A DNA stretch of 64,000 nucleotides from Frondihabitans sp. PhB188 (lineage in GTDB: Bacteria; Actinomycetota; Actinomycetes; Actinomycetales; Microbacteriaceae), in assembly GCF_003752365.1 (NCBI RefSeq), contig NZ_RJUO01000004.1:36348-100347 (forward strand), read 5' to 3'. The translations under genes were made by a program, and so were the position numbers. The notes beneath the pieces were generated by a model. The model did not search any database. It saw only the letters and a list, made by a program, of their open reading frames with translations, and was not told the origin of the DNA. Below are positions 43,571 to 52,105 of the stretch, piece by piece. The first letter of the stretch is position 1. Each line of letters starts with the position of its first letter.

Positions 43571-43775
43571 ATGCAGAAACGCACTTTGGGCCAGAAAGGC
43601 CTCACCACATCCACCCTCGGTTACGGCTCGATGGGGATTTCGATCCCCTACGGCGCCGGCGATGAGCAGGGTGGAACCGCAGCGATCCAAAAGGCCCACG
43701 AGCAGGGCTTGACGTTCTTCGATACCGCTGAGAAGTACAGCTGGGGCGAGAACGAGGACTCTTTCGTCAGGTGGG
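43571..43775 (+). pseudogene. Aldo/keto reductase, N-terminal fragment
   Basis: From ATG 43571 the first ~65 codons are a normal aldo/keto reductase start: LGQKGLTTSTLGYGSMGIS, then QKAHEQGLTFFDTAEKY with catalytic Asp and Tyr, and WGENEDSFV. Similarity ends near 43770, exactly where the convergent KAP-HEPN gene ends. The rest of the ~300-residue enzyme is absent. It marks a recombination joint. Confidence 0.8.
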
Positions 43776-45407
43776 GACGAGGTGACCGCCGGCACCGACT
43801 CTCACCCGGTTCCGCGAGAAGGCGGCCAACGCCTGATCCGCATCACCCCATTTCACGAATCGCCGGAGCCGCTCCTCCGGCTGAGACAGGAGGTCGAAGA
43901 GCTGGCAGCGGAAGATCGTCGTGGCAAGGTCAGCCACGAGGGTGAGGCGCAGATGGTCGGGCCGTTCGAGTCGGTCCGGGTGTTTGAGGTCGTTGTTCGT
44001 GTTCGCGATCAGGCGCGCCACATCCTGAGATGAGCCGATCCGCGAGACGTCCACATTGGCCGCGGTAATGCAGCGGTCAATTTGGGCCCACATGGCCGTA
44101 CCGGATCTACGGTCGGGATCCCGGTAGAAGCCGAGCGCGTCCAGTGCCATGGCGAGCATCATTACTTGCGGCTCTAGAAATTTCGATGCTCCGTTGAGGA
44201 CCTCGACGGCTGGCTCAATAGCTCGGCGGAAGACGTCGTCTTGGTAGAGGGATACCCAACGACGTAGGCCTCGAGTGCCGAGGTCGGCAAGGTCCAGTGC
44301 GGCCACAGCGAACGACGCGTCCCTTGCGGCCGGCAGCGTGGCGTCCTCCGCGGTCCTCGCGTGTATAAGGTCCGTGAAGATGGCCAGACGGGGAGGACCA
44401 GCGAGCATCCAAGTCGGAAAGGTGCTATCCCGGATGCGGTGACGTCGCCAGCGAATCGGCGCCGCATACAAGAGGGTAAGGAGTGCGCGGATCGGCCACT
44501 GGGCGGTGAGGTGTTCCTCCGGGGTCGCACCCCGGTGCGCGTGCGTGACGATAGCTGCTTCAGATTCGACGTGGAATCGGCTGCCTGATCGTGCCGACCA
44601 GGGGGCGTTTTCCACGATCGAGTAGGTGAAGCCCGCCACACGGAACGACAGAGGCGAGGGGGCAGCGACGGTGACAGTGAGGGTTCCTGCCGCTTCGTCC
44701 GACGTCTCTACAGGTCGGAAGTTCGCCCAAGGCGTCAGCCCGTCCATGTTGGTCATCATCTCGCGTAGTTTGTAGCTTGTCTTGACTCTCCGGGGCCGGC
44801 CCAAGATGGTGCAGTCCGGTTGCAGGGTGCCGGTCACGAACGAGGATCCGGTATGGCGGGCCCAGCGGATGCCGGTCATGGTCGCCATTCCGGCGTGCTC
44901 GGCGAACACGAGCGTCTCGGGCGGCTTCCTCTCCCGGAACCAGCGAGAGGCCTGCTCAAACTGCGGGATCCCGTCGATGAATGGGATCTCCACCTCGACA
45001 CGTCCGCGTTTATCCATGGTCAGGTTCGCTGCTTGTAGCAAGTCATTGAAGGAGGGGTCGATGATTTGACCAGCCCGCGACATGCCTGGCGTCAACATGA
45101 TGCTCACGATTTGAGAGTACGACGTGCCGAGCGGCGTCGGCACGCTCATCTCAGCGGTAACAGCTCTGAGCCCCCGGCCAATCGGCTTCCAGAATGGGCT
45201 GCCCTGCTTGGGCAATGCCTCATTGATCTCGTAGATCAAGGAAACGAGTACGTTTAGGTTTTGGGCGTAGCGCCAGGCGTCGAACTTGCGAACTGGCATG
45301 TCGTCGCTTTCCAGTGCGGACTTGAGTGCACGTAGGATCGATGATTTACCACCCCCCCAAGTTCCGTAGATGCGAACCGTGTACCTCGCTGGACGTACGT
45401 TAGTCAC
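43767..45407 (-). CDS. KAP-type P-loop fragment fused to ApeA/HEPN-like protein
   Basis: 546 residues from GTG 45407. Residues ~1-105 are the N-terminal part of a KAP NTPase, with Walker A YGTWGGGKSSIL and FDAWRYAQ. Downstream kinase-like motifs (Walker B) are missing. Sequence from about residue 115 resembles ApeA-type proteins: a beta-rich region (KLREMMTNMDGLTPWANFRP) and a C-terminal helical HEPN-like part with ANTNNDLKHPD. There the first Arg of an R-N-x3-H site is Asn. KAP-like coding sequence continues in frame upstream (GYDKYVDALVPG) to a TAA at 45468, without a usual start. It may be a real fusion or a deletion scar. Confidence 0.55.
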   Translation of the reverse strand: MTNVRPARYTVRIYGTWGGGKSSILRALKSALESDDMPVRKFDAWRYAQNLNVLVSLIYEINEALPKQGSPFWKPIGRGLRAVTAEMSVPTPLGTSYSQIVSIMLTPGMSRAGQIIDPSFNDLLQAANLTMDKRGRVEVEIPFIDGIPQFEQASRWFRERKPPETLVFAEHAGMATMTGIRWARHTGSSFVTGTLQPDCTILGRPRRVKTSYKLREMMTNMDGLTPWANFRPVETSDEAAGTLTVTVAAPSPLSFRVAGFTYSIVENAPWSARSGSRFHVESEAAIVTHAHRGATPEEHLTAQWPIRALLTLLYAAPIRWRRHRIRDSTFPTWMLAGPPRLAIFTDLIHARTAEDATLPAARDASFAVAALDLADLGTRGLRRWVSLYQDDVFRRAIEPAVEVLNGASKFLEPQVMMLAMALDALGFYRDPDRRSGTAMWAQIDRCITAANVDVSRIGSSQDVARLIANTNNDLKHPDRLERPDHLRLTLVADLATTIFRCQLFDLLSQPEERLRRFVKWGDADQALAAFSRNRVRVGAGGHLVPT

Positions 45408-45731
45408 TCCGGGTACGAGGGCGTCGACGTATTTGTCATACCCGAGACCAAGGGAACTGATGTCGACTTAGTTGGCTCCGGCCCGGGGAATCGCTTCGGG
45501 CGTCCATGGCGAGCGAATAGACCTCTTTTCCGTGGTTGAGAACACCTGATGCACCTGCATGAAGTTACTTGCATTCCTCTGCACCGACCCAAGGACGAAA
45601 GTCACGATGGAGGCCGGTGGGGCCAGCGCCCATCGCCTCACGGGACCGAAACCTTCGCTAAGCCCCCCGAGAAACGTCGAGGGCGCCGAATGCGTGTCAA
45701 TATGAGGGTTGTCTGACCGATCGGGGGGGAA
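45408..45731. other. Divergent gap with the lost start of the KAP gene
   Basis: 324 bp between divergent genes. The first ~60 bp next to the KAP gene still read in its frame; the rest shows no coding signal on either strand. A GGGGGGAA site before 45732 serves the nuclease-like gene. Confidence 0.5.
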
Positions 45732-46643
45732 ATGGGAGTACATGCTTGGAGCGGCGCGGAGTTCCAGCAATACTGCATGGCGGTACTCAGTCGGCGATAC
45801 GCCAGGGCTAATCCCCATGCTTTCCAGACGGTGCCGGACAAGGACCAAGGCGACCTCGGCATGGAGGCTTTTTCTCATGACGGCGCGGCCTATCAGTGCT
45901 ACGTCGCGGAAGAGCCGCTAAGCGTCACGAAGTTGTACGAGAAGCAGCGCGACAAGATGAGCACCGACTTAAACAAATTACTCGTCAAGAAGGACGACGT
46001 CGCAAACCTTCTGGGGTCGAGCAAGCTAAAGAAGTATGTCTTTCTTGTTCCCCGATTCGATAGTAAGAAGCTCGTACTCCATGCCAACAACAAGGTCAAT
46101 GACGTTTTGTCCTGGAACCTCCCGTTCATTCACTCAGAGTTTCGAATCGTCATTGAGACCCTGGACAACTACCAGACCGAGTCTCGCGAAATCAACGAGC
46201 TGCCCCTTCCCTTGATTTCGGTCGAACCCTTGGGGCCGGAAGAAACCCAGGTGTGGTCGGGCGGGAACATGACCCTTTTCGACACGGCTAAGTCCAAGAT
46301 CTCAGCCGTCACGGACTCACCAACGATCGCAACCGCGATTGTGGAGACCCTGCTGAAGCAGTACCTAGAAGGCGAGAACGCGCTCCAGCGACTCAAAGAA
46401 GTGGCGCCGGACAACTATCAGAATGTTCTTTCTGCTCGCTCGAATAAGGAGAGCTTGCTCGTCATCGAGCACCCCCCTTCGAGCTTGTCGTCTCCTACAT
46501 CCCTTCCAGCCATCATGGATGAGCTGTCCGCCAATTTCTCGCGCGAAAACCCAAACTTTAACAAGACGCTGTCCGACAGGCTTGCCTGGGCCTCGATTGG
46601 CGACTGGCTCATGCGTTGTCCGATGGATTTTGGCGCCCCATGA
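45732..46643 (+). CDS. Nuclease-like first component of an ABC-3C-like cassette
   Basis: 303 residues from ATG 45732. The N-terminal ~100 residues look like a PD-(D/E)XK-type domain: helix FQQYCMAVLSRRY, then KDQGDLGMEAFSHDG with acidic residues and a YQCYVAEE strand. The typical Lys after the second acidic group is replaced or shifted. The C-terminal ~150 residues are helical and unfamiliar, and may bind the partner proteins. It overlaps the next gene by ATGA. In ABC three-component systems the first protein carries the effector, often a nuclease. The nuclease call is an inference from motifs. Confidence 0.5.
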   Translation: MGVHAWSGAEFQQYCMAVLSRRYARANPHAFQTVPDKDQGDLGMEAFSHDGAAYQCYVAEEPLSVTKLYEKQRDKMSTDLNKLLVKKDDVANLLGSSKLKKYVFLVPRFDSKKLVLHANNKVNDVLSWNLPFIHSEFRIVIETLDNYQTESREINELPLPLISVEPLGPEETQVWSGGNMTLFDTAKSKISAVTDSPTIATAIVETLLKQYLEGENALQRLKEVAPDNYQNVLSARSNKESLLVIEHPPSSLSSPTSLPAIMDELSANFSRENPNFNKTLSDRLAWASIGDWLMRCPMDFGAP

Positions 46644-47125
46644 GCGACTCCGAGCTACTCCGGGACTTCTTTGACTCGGTACCTGGCACTCCGCAGTTCC
46701 GCCGCCGAAACGAATCAATACCCGGGGACCTTCGGGTGGCCTGGAGGATAAGCGCCGTCTGCCTCTTGCTCACCAAGGGTCGCGCCAATTCTTTAGCACT
46801 CGAGCACTTGCACGTGCTCTGGTGGGCAATCCGATCGACGGTGTCGCAAATCCAGGTCGTTCGAGCCTTCGACGGGCAAAGCCGACCCGACGATTTGCTC
46901 GTGCGATTCGACCCTTCGCTTGCCGTGAGCCTCGACCTTGCCCTTGGAGCAGGGCTCATAGAAAGGGGCGCGACCGGAACGATGAAACTCACTCCGGCTG
47001 GCTTGCTTCTCGCGCTAAATATCTTGGACACGGCCGAAGCCTTCGAAGGGGAGAAGCTCTTCCTCAAGAAACTCCCCTCCAAAATCACGAAGACTCAATT
47101 TGAAAGAATCCTGGCTTGGAAATGA
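46640..47125 (+). CDS. Middle component of the ABC-3C-like cassette
   Basis: 161 residues from ATG 46640 in the ATGA overlap; a TTG at 46616 is less likely. It is a helical soluble protein with a winged-helix-like C-terminal half (LALGAGLIERGATGTMKLTPAGLLLALNI). It has no catalytic motif. Size, position between an effector-like gene and a Rad50-like ATPase, and four-base overlaps at both ends fit the small middle component of ABC three-component systems. I do not recognise the exact subtype. Confidence 0.5.
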   Translation: MSDSELLRDFFDSVPGTPQFRRRNESIPGDLRVAWRISAVCLLLTKGRANSLALEHLHVLWWAIRSTVSQIQVVRAFDGQSRPDDLLVRFDPSLAVSLDLALGAGLIERGATGTMKLTPAGLLLALNILDTAEAFEGEKLFLKKLPSKITKTQFERILAWK

Positions 47126-49155
47126 CAACGGCACTTCGACTCGACGCTCTTGAACTATCCGTCACTACAACGCGAGGAGCGGCCGGTCGAGTCATCTACT
47201 TCCAGGACGGCTTGAACCTTATCCGCGCTGACAACTCCTCCGGCAAGTCGACCGCCCTCCAAGCGATTGTCTACGCCCTCGGCTTGGAGGGCATGCTGAA
47301 CGCTAGCCGGCGAATCCCCCTAGCTCACGCTATGACCGACCGAATTGAGATTGACGGGCAGGACGCAAAAGTCACAGAATCTTACGTTGCTCTCCAGTTC
47401 CGCAACGCTGCTGGCGAAGTGGCCACCGCTAAGCGTTGGGCAGTCAACGCAAGAGTCAAGAAAGATCTTGTGACAGTCGAAGCTGGGCCGGCTATCACGA
47501 GTTCAGGGGATTACGCAGCGCGAGACTACTTCGTACGACTCGCGGGCGCCGCCCAAAACGACTCTGGGTTTCACAAGTACCTTGCGGACTTCATAGGGCT
47601 CGACTTACCCCGAGTCACCCGTACCGACGGGGGCGAAGCACCCCTCTACCTGGAGACTATTTTCCCGTACTCCTACGTCGAGCAAAAACACGGGTGGAGT
47701 AGCATTCAGGCGCGCCTACCCAACTATCTAGGCATTCGCGATGTGGGAAAGCGATCGGCCGAGTTCGTGCTCGGGCTTGACGTCTTTGCACGCATCCAGC
47801 AGCGTCAACGCGTTGCATCCAACGTCAGCGAACTCGAGAAGGCGTGGCAGCGCACAAGCAAGGACCTAATCGACGGGGCAGCTCGATATGGCGCAGTTTT
47901 CAGTCAAGTCTTGCCGCGTCTTGCAGGATTCGAGTCAAACGGCCTACCCCGTCCTCTCGTGTCCATCACGTCAGGAGCTTGGACAGAGATCTCAGAGGCA
48001 ATCGCCGATCTTGAGGCCCAATTAGTTGAATGGGAGAAAGGGACAAGTCCGACGGCTCAAGCTACCTCGGAAGAAGGGGCAAGGGAACTGGGTGCCGCGG
48101 AAGCCGGCCTGCGGCAGGCCATTTCCATCTCCACGGCCGTCCGCGAAGAGGAGTCCGAAGTCGCTGGACGCGTCCTCCAACTCGACCTACGAATTGAGGC
48201 ACTGTCCGATGACCTGCAAAGACATAAGGACAGTAGAACCCTGGCAAATCTCGGATCAGCCGTCTCAACCTCGCTCCTTGCCGAACACGTGTGTCCGACC
48301 TGTCATCAGGACATCGAAGACGGTGCCGACATCACGACACACGCCATGACAATAGAAGAGAACATCACCTTCATCGATCGCCAACTCGAAACCTTTCGCG
48401 CCACAAAAGCAGACCTCACGCGAGTCCAGCAGGCCATGCTCGTAAGACTTGAAAGCCTCGAAAGGCAAGCGCATGACTTCCGTGGCCAAATTCGAGCGTT
48501 GAAAGAAACCCTGACGAGCGCTAACTCTTCCCCTAGCGTCTCGGCCATCAGGCGTCGGCTTACGACTGAAGACCGCCTCGCCTCGCTTCGAACTGGACGC
48601 GAAGAACTTGACCGAATCGGTCTGGTTCTTGCCGAAACGGCTAGCGACTGGTCCCAGCAGAAACTTCTTCTGAAGAGTCTAGGAAGGACCGGATTAAGCG
48701 AACTTGACGAGCAGAAGATTACCGAGCTGCAAGATCTTATGAGGTCGCAACTCACCGACTACCAGTTCAACTCGCTAAGGCCGTCCGAAGTCGACGTCAG
48801 CCAGGAGACCTATCGACCGGTTCATGAAGGCTTTGACCTCGGTTTCGACATATCTGCAAGTGACATGATCCGCGTCATCTGGGCCTACCTCTTCGGCGTA
48901 ATGGACGTAGGAGTAAAAGCCGGATCGCACATCGGACTACTCATTTTTGACGAACCTAAGCAGCAAGAGACAGCACGCGAAAGCTACGAGGCCCTGCTGA
49001 AGCACGCGTCAACACGTCTTGCGCCCGGGGCACAAGTTATCTTCGCGACCAGCGAGTCGGCCGCAAGTCTCGTGGACATGCTCCAGACAGACAAGCATCT
49101 AGTCGCGAACTTGGAGCCTGGGGAAAAATTGCTCCAAACTACTCAAATCTTTTGA
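47122..49155 (+). CDS. Rad50/SMC-like ABC ATPase of the ABC-3C-like cassette
   Basis: 677 residues from ATG 47122 (ATGA overlap). The N-terminal ATPase lobe has a strand NLIRADNSSGKSTALQAIVY with a Walker A variant (ADNSSGKST). A coiled coil of ~350 residues contains a zinc-hook-like EHVCPTCHQDI near its middle (~395). The C-terminal lobe carries Walker B GLLIFDEPKQQ and a switch region VIFATSE. This is the layout of Rad50-type sensors that respond to DNA structure. Combined with the two small partners it forms a coupled three-gene unit; a defence role is inferred. Confidence 0.75.
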   Translation: MTTALRLDALELSVTTTRGAAGRVIYFQDGLNLIRADNSSGKSTALQAIVYALGLEGMLNASRRIPLAHAMTDRIEIDGQDAKVTESYVALQFRNAAGEVATAKRWAVNARVKKDLVTVEAGPAITSSGDYAARDYFVRLAGAAQNDSGFHKYLADFIGLDLPRVTRTDGGEAPLYLETIFPYSYVEQKHGWSSIQARLPNYLGIRDVGKRSAEFVLGLDVFARIQQRQRVASNVSELEKAWQRTSKDLIDGAARYGAVFSQVLPRLAGFESNGLPRPLVSITSGAWTEISEAIADLEAQLVEWEKGTSPTAQATSEEGARELGAAEAGLRQAISISTAVREEESEVAGRVLQLDLRIEALSDDLQRHKDSRTLANLGSAVSTSLLAEHVCPTCHQDIEDGADITTHAMTIEENITFIDRQLETFRATKADLTRVQQAMLVRLESLERQAHDFRGQIRALKETLTSANSSPSVSAIRRRLTTEDRLASLRTGREELDRIGLVLAETASDWSQQKLLLKSLGRTGLSELDEQKITELQDLMRSQLTDYQFNSLRPSEVDVSQETYRPVHEGFDLGFDISASDMIRVIWAYLFGVMDVGVKAGSHIGLLIFDEPKQQETARESYEALLKHASTRLAPGAQVIFATSESAASLVDMLQTDKHLVANLEPGEKLLQTTQIF

Positions 49156-49185
49156 AATGAGGTCAATGCACGGGCCGAGGCGATC

Positions 49186-50211
49186 CTAAAGGCCTAAGGA
49201 AATTGTTCGCCGCGGTCCTCTCAGGTCCATCCGTGCCGCGAGACTCTGAAGACTTTTTAGGTCACGCTGGCCGCTGTGATCGGCCAGATCACTTAGCGAA
49301 ATATTCGCTCGGATCGCTTCTGCCATGAAACCCAATCGCAGTGCCGTAGGTGACAATGCATGGGGATCCATTCCCGCCTCGAGAGCGCGTCGCCGAAGCA
49401 TGGCACCTATTAAGTGCCGCTCGAGGCTTCGGTCCAGAATTTGGCCATTGCGATCAATGCTTGGAAAGAGAAGTCCTGAACGGAAAGTCCCCATCACCCC
49501 TTTTTCGCAGAAGTGAACGTCGCCACTAAAGTCAGCGGTCAACGATCGCCCCCTCCGACGCATCGCCCACTGCGCGAACGCGCAGGCCGGGCACGTCGCA
49601 GGGCTTGTGCCCTTCACGAGCTGCACCGATCTCGATTCACGCCTCGACATCCTTCCAACCGCCGGTACTTCCACGATCAAGTCTCCCGACTCATCGACGG
49701 ATACGTCTGACGTCTGCACTGCAAGCAGTTCCTGCACTAACAAAGCCCCGGCGAAATTGAACAAGATCAGGCATCGATCTCGCGCCGCCCTAATGGACGC
49801 GGCATCGGGGGCGCTTTGGATGCCTTCGAGTAACTTCCTTACATCAGCAATGCCAATGGCGCGACTGTGAGTCAGGGCTGGGCGTTCAAGCTGGATTTGA
49901 CGCATTGCTTCACGAACAGCGACATCGTCGCCGGGCAACGGTGCCCCGGTTCGCGTATGCGCCCAGTTGATGGCGGCAAGAGCTTGACGGATGGTGCCGC
50001 TCGAATACCTCCATGAGCCGTCTTGCAACACCTGATTCGACATTTCCGTCAGGTACGCCAGGACTATTCGAGGAGGTCGCGGGCTCGTCGGTTCCAACGC
50101 CGTCTTTGGAGCTGAACCGTCCCAACCGCCACCCTCGAGCCAATGGGAAAAGCTTCGCAACGCACGTTCGTAGGCAGCTCGAGTCGAGGAGGCAATTGAG
50201 TCAACTGACAT
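49186..50211 (-). CDS. Tyrosine-recombinase-fold protein lacking catalytic residues
   Basis: 341 residues from ATG 50211; a GTG at 50217 is an alternative. The N-terminal SAM-like core-binding domain (SSTRAAYERALRSFSHWL) and the C-terminal catalytic fold are recognisable. Key residues are changed. Box I FAGALLVQELLAV has Leu where GALRRSEL-type proteins have Arg. Box II SPTALRLGF lacks the His before LxxR. SGQRDLKSLQSLAAR lacks the His and the nucleophile Tyr. Only the second Arg and the fold remain. It may act as a DNA-binding accessory factor or be a decaying integrase at the island edge. Confidence 0.75.
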   Translation of the reverse strand: MSVDSIASSTRAAYERALRSFSHWLEGGGWDGSAPKTALEPTSPRPPRIVLAYLTEMSNQVLQDGSWRYSSGTIRQALAAINWAHTRTGAPLPGDDVAVREAMRQIQLERPALTHSRAIGIADVRKLLEGIQSAPDAASIRAARDRCLILFNFAGALLVQELLAVQTSDVSVDESGDLIVEVPAVGRMSRRESRSVQLVKGTSPATCPACAFAQWAMRRRGRSLTADFSGDVHFCEKGVMGTFRSGLLFPSIDRNGQILDRSLERHLIGAMLRRRALEAGMDPHALSPTALRLGFMAEAIRANISLSDLADHSGQRDLKSLQSLAARMDLRGPRRTISLGL

Positions 50212-50279
50212 TAACACGGCCCACCCGAAGTCGTAGCGGGGACTCGAACAGCGAGAGAGTCGTAGATTCCATCACGCAT

Positions 50280-50325
50280 TTTGTCCGGTTTCCAATCAGG
50301 ACACTTAGTTTGAAAATCGGACAAA
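50280..50325. repeat. Inverted repeat at the island right edge, with the 13-bp repeat
   Basis: TTTGTCCG (50280-50287) and CGGACAAA (50318-50325) are perfect 8-bp inverted arms. The left arm is part of TTGTCCGGTTTCC (50281-50293), the same 13 bases as at 20848-20860. A further TGTCC/GGACA pair lies inside. The repeat sits between the recombinase-like gene and the end of dnaB. Confidence 0.5.
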
Positions 50326-50351
50326 TAGAGCGCCACTTGTCAACAGCGACG

Positions 50352-51794
50352 CTACGCAGGCATATCCACGAACCGCGAGAACATCCCGTGGAACGCCACC
50401 GTGATCGTGTCGGTGGGGCCGTTGCGGTGCTTGGCCACGATGAAGTCGGCCTCGCCCTGGCGGGGGTTGTCTTTCTCGTAGGCCGACTCACGGTGCAGCA
50501 GGATGACCATGTCGGCGTCCTGCTCGAGCGAGCCCGACTCGCGGAGGTCGCTGATCGCGGGCTTCTTGTCGGCGCGCTGCTCGGGACCACGGTTGAGCTG
50601 CGAGAGCGCGATGACCGGAACCTGGAGCTCCTTGGCCATGAGCTTCAAGGCACGCGAGAACTCCGAGACCTCCTGCTGGCGGCTCTCGACCTTCTTGCCG
50701 GAGGTCATCAGCTGGAGGTAGTCGATGACGACGAGCTTGAGGCCCACCTGCTGCTTGAGACGACGGCACTTGGCGCGGATCTCGACGAGGGTCATGTTGG
50801 GGGAGTCGTCGATGTAGAAGGGCGCGTCGTTGATGCGACCGCGCGTCTGGGCGATGGTGGTCCAGTCGCGGGCATCGACTGTTCCTTTGCGCATGTTCTG
50901 CAGCGGAACGCTGGACTCGGCCGACATGAGGCGCATGGCGATCTCGGACCGCCCCATCTCGAGGGAGAAGAACACGCTGGGCTCGTTGTGCTTGATCGAG
51001 GCCGCGCGGCAGAGGTCGAGAGCGAGCGTCGACTTTCCGAGCGCTGGTCGGGCGGCGATGATGATGAGCTGACCCGGGTGGAGGCCGTTGGTCAGGGCGT
51101 CGAGCTGGGCGAAGCCGGTCGGCACGCCCGTCATCTGGCCGTCGCGGCCGGCGGCGGCCTCGATCTCGTCGATGGCCGCGGTGACCGCGTCGGTCAACGG
51201 GACGTAGTCTTCGGTCTGCACGCCGCCAGCGACGTTGTAGACCTCCGCCTGCGCGTTGTTGACGAGGTCGATGACCTCGCCCTCGCTGGCGTAGCCCATC
51301 TGCACGATGCGGGTGCCCGCCTCGACGAGGCGGCGCAGCACGGCCTTCTCGGCGACGATCGACGCGTAGTAGCCGGCGTTGGCGGCGGTCGGCACGAGGC
51401 TGGTGAGCGTGTGGAGGTACTCGGCGCCGCCCGCGCGGCTGAGCTCGCCGGCCTTGGTCAGCTCGTCGGTGACGGCGATGACGTCGGTGGGCTCGCCGTG
51501 CGAGTACAGGCCGAGCAGGGCGTTGAAGATGACCTCGTGCTTCGGCAGGTAGAAGTCGGCGGCGCGGACGGTCTCGATGACGTCGGCCGTGGCGTCTTTC
51601 GAGAGCAGCATGCCGCCGATGGTGCTCTGCTCGGCGAGGAGGTCGTGGGGCGGCGTGCGACGGTCGTAACCGGCTGAGCCGTAGCCCGGTGCGCTCGTTC
51701 CTGCACCCGAGGACGAGTTGGAGGTGTACTGCGCCGAAGAGCCGCGGTCGCCCGATGCGTCGTTGGGGGCGAGTCCGAGATGGGCAATCGACAC
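50352..51794 (-). CDS. dnaB: Replicative DNA helicase DnaB
   Basis: 480 residues from the ATG at 51794. An N-terminal Ser/Gly-rich extension (~1-45) precedes the DnaB N domain (PHDLLAEQSTIGGMLLS). The RecA-like C domain has Walker A AARPALGKST, Walker B LKLVVIDYLQLM and the arginine-finger region KHRNGPTDTI. It unwinds DNA at the replication fork as a hexamer. There is no intein. Its 3' end abuts the island but the coding sequence is intact (ends RFVDMPA). It lies downstream of rplI, as in other actinobacteria. Confidence 0.97.
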   Translation of the reverse strand: MSIAHLGLAPNDASGDRGSSAQYTSNSSSGAGTSAPGYGSAGYDRRTPPHDLLAEQSTIGGMLLSKDATADVIETVRAADFYLPKHEVIFNALLGLYSHGEPTDVIAVTDELTKAGELSRAGGAEYLHTLTSLVPTAANAGYYASIVAEKAVLRRLVEAGTRIVQMGYASEGEVIDLVNNAQAEVYNVAGGVQTEDYVPLTDAVTAAIDEIEAAAGRDGQMTGVPTGFAQLDALTNGLHPGQLIIIAARPALGKSTLALDLCRAASIKHNEPSVFFSLEMGRSEIAMRLMSAESSVPLQNMRKGTVDARDWTTIAQTRGRINDAPFYIDDSPNMTLVEIRAKCRRLKQQVGLKLVVIDYLQLMTSGKKVESRQQEVSEFSRALKLMAKELQVPVIALSQLNRGPEQRADKKPAISDLRESGSLEQDADMVILLHRESAYEKDNPRQGEADFIVAKHRNGPTDTITVAFHGMFSRFVDMPA

Positions 51795-52029
51795 GGGGGC
51801 CTCCTGGCGGGTTCGGGGGAGCGGTTCTGGATGCTGCGTGCTCTTGGTCTACCGCCACCCTCCGACACCGTCGTCGGAGGGCTGGCAGCAACGCCGAGAC
51901 CGGGTGAGAAAAGCGCGCGGGAACATCTCGGTGAGCACCCTTCGGGTGGTGCGTGATCCGACGATTCCGCGCCTGGTTGAGGGCGCTGTCACACACTAGG
52001 GACTTGACCCCCGTCGCTCCAAACAGGCC

Positions 52030-52105
52030 TGTGGATAACGGTGTGGAGAATCTGGGAGAAACGCCGGGTCAACCTGGGGACAACTGTGGACAGTCCTGTG
52101 GAGAA
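52030..52105 (-). promoter_or_regulatory. Cluster of DnaA-box-like 9-mers
   Basis: On the minus strand the boxes read TTATCCACA (52030-52038, perfect), TTCTCCACA (52042-52050), TTGTCCCCA (52075-52083), CTGTCCACA (52085-52093) and TTCTCCACA (52097-52105). All point the same way. Two pairs are spaced by 12 bases start to start. They probably mediate DnaA control of dnaB or titrate DnaA. Confidence 0.6.

Noticed and set aside
45468..45878. 136-codon minus-strand frame upstream of the KAP gene
   Set aside because: It is mostly antisense to the nuclease-like gene and the divergent gap, and is not in the KAP frame; no family signal.
50352..51794. Intein or island insertion within dnaB
   Set aside because: The helicase frame is continuous with all motifs, and the C-terminus is intact.
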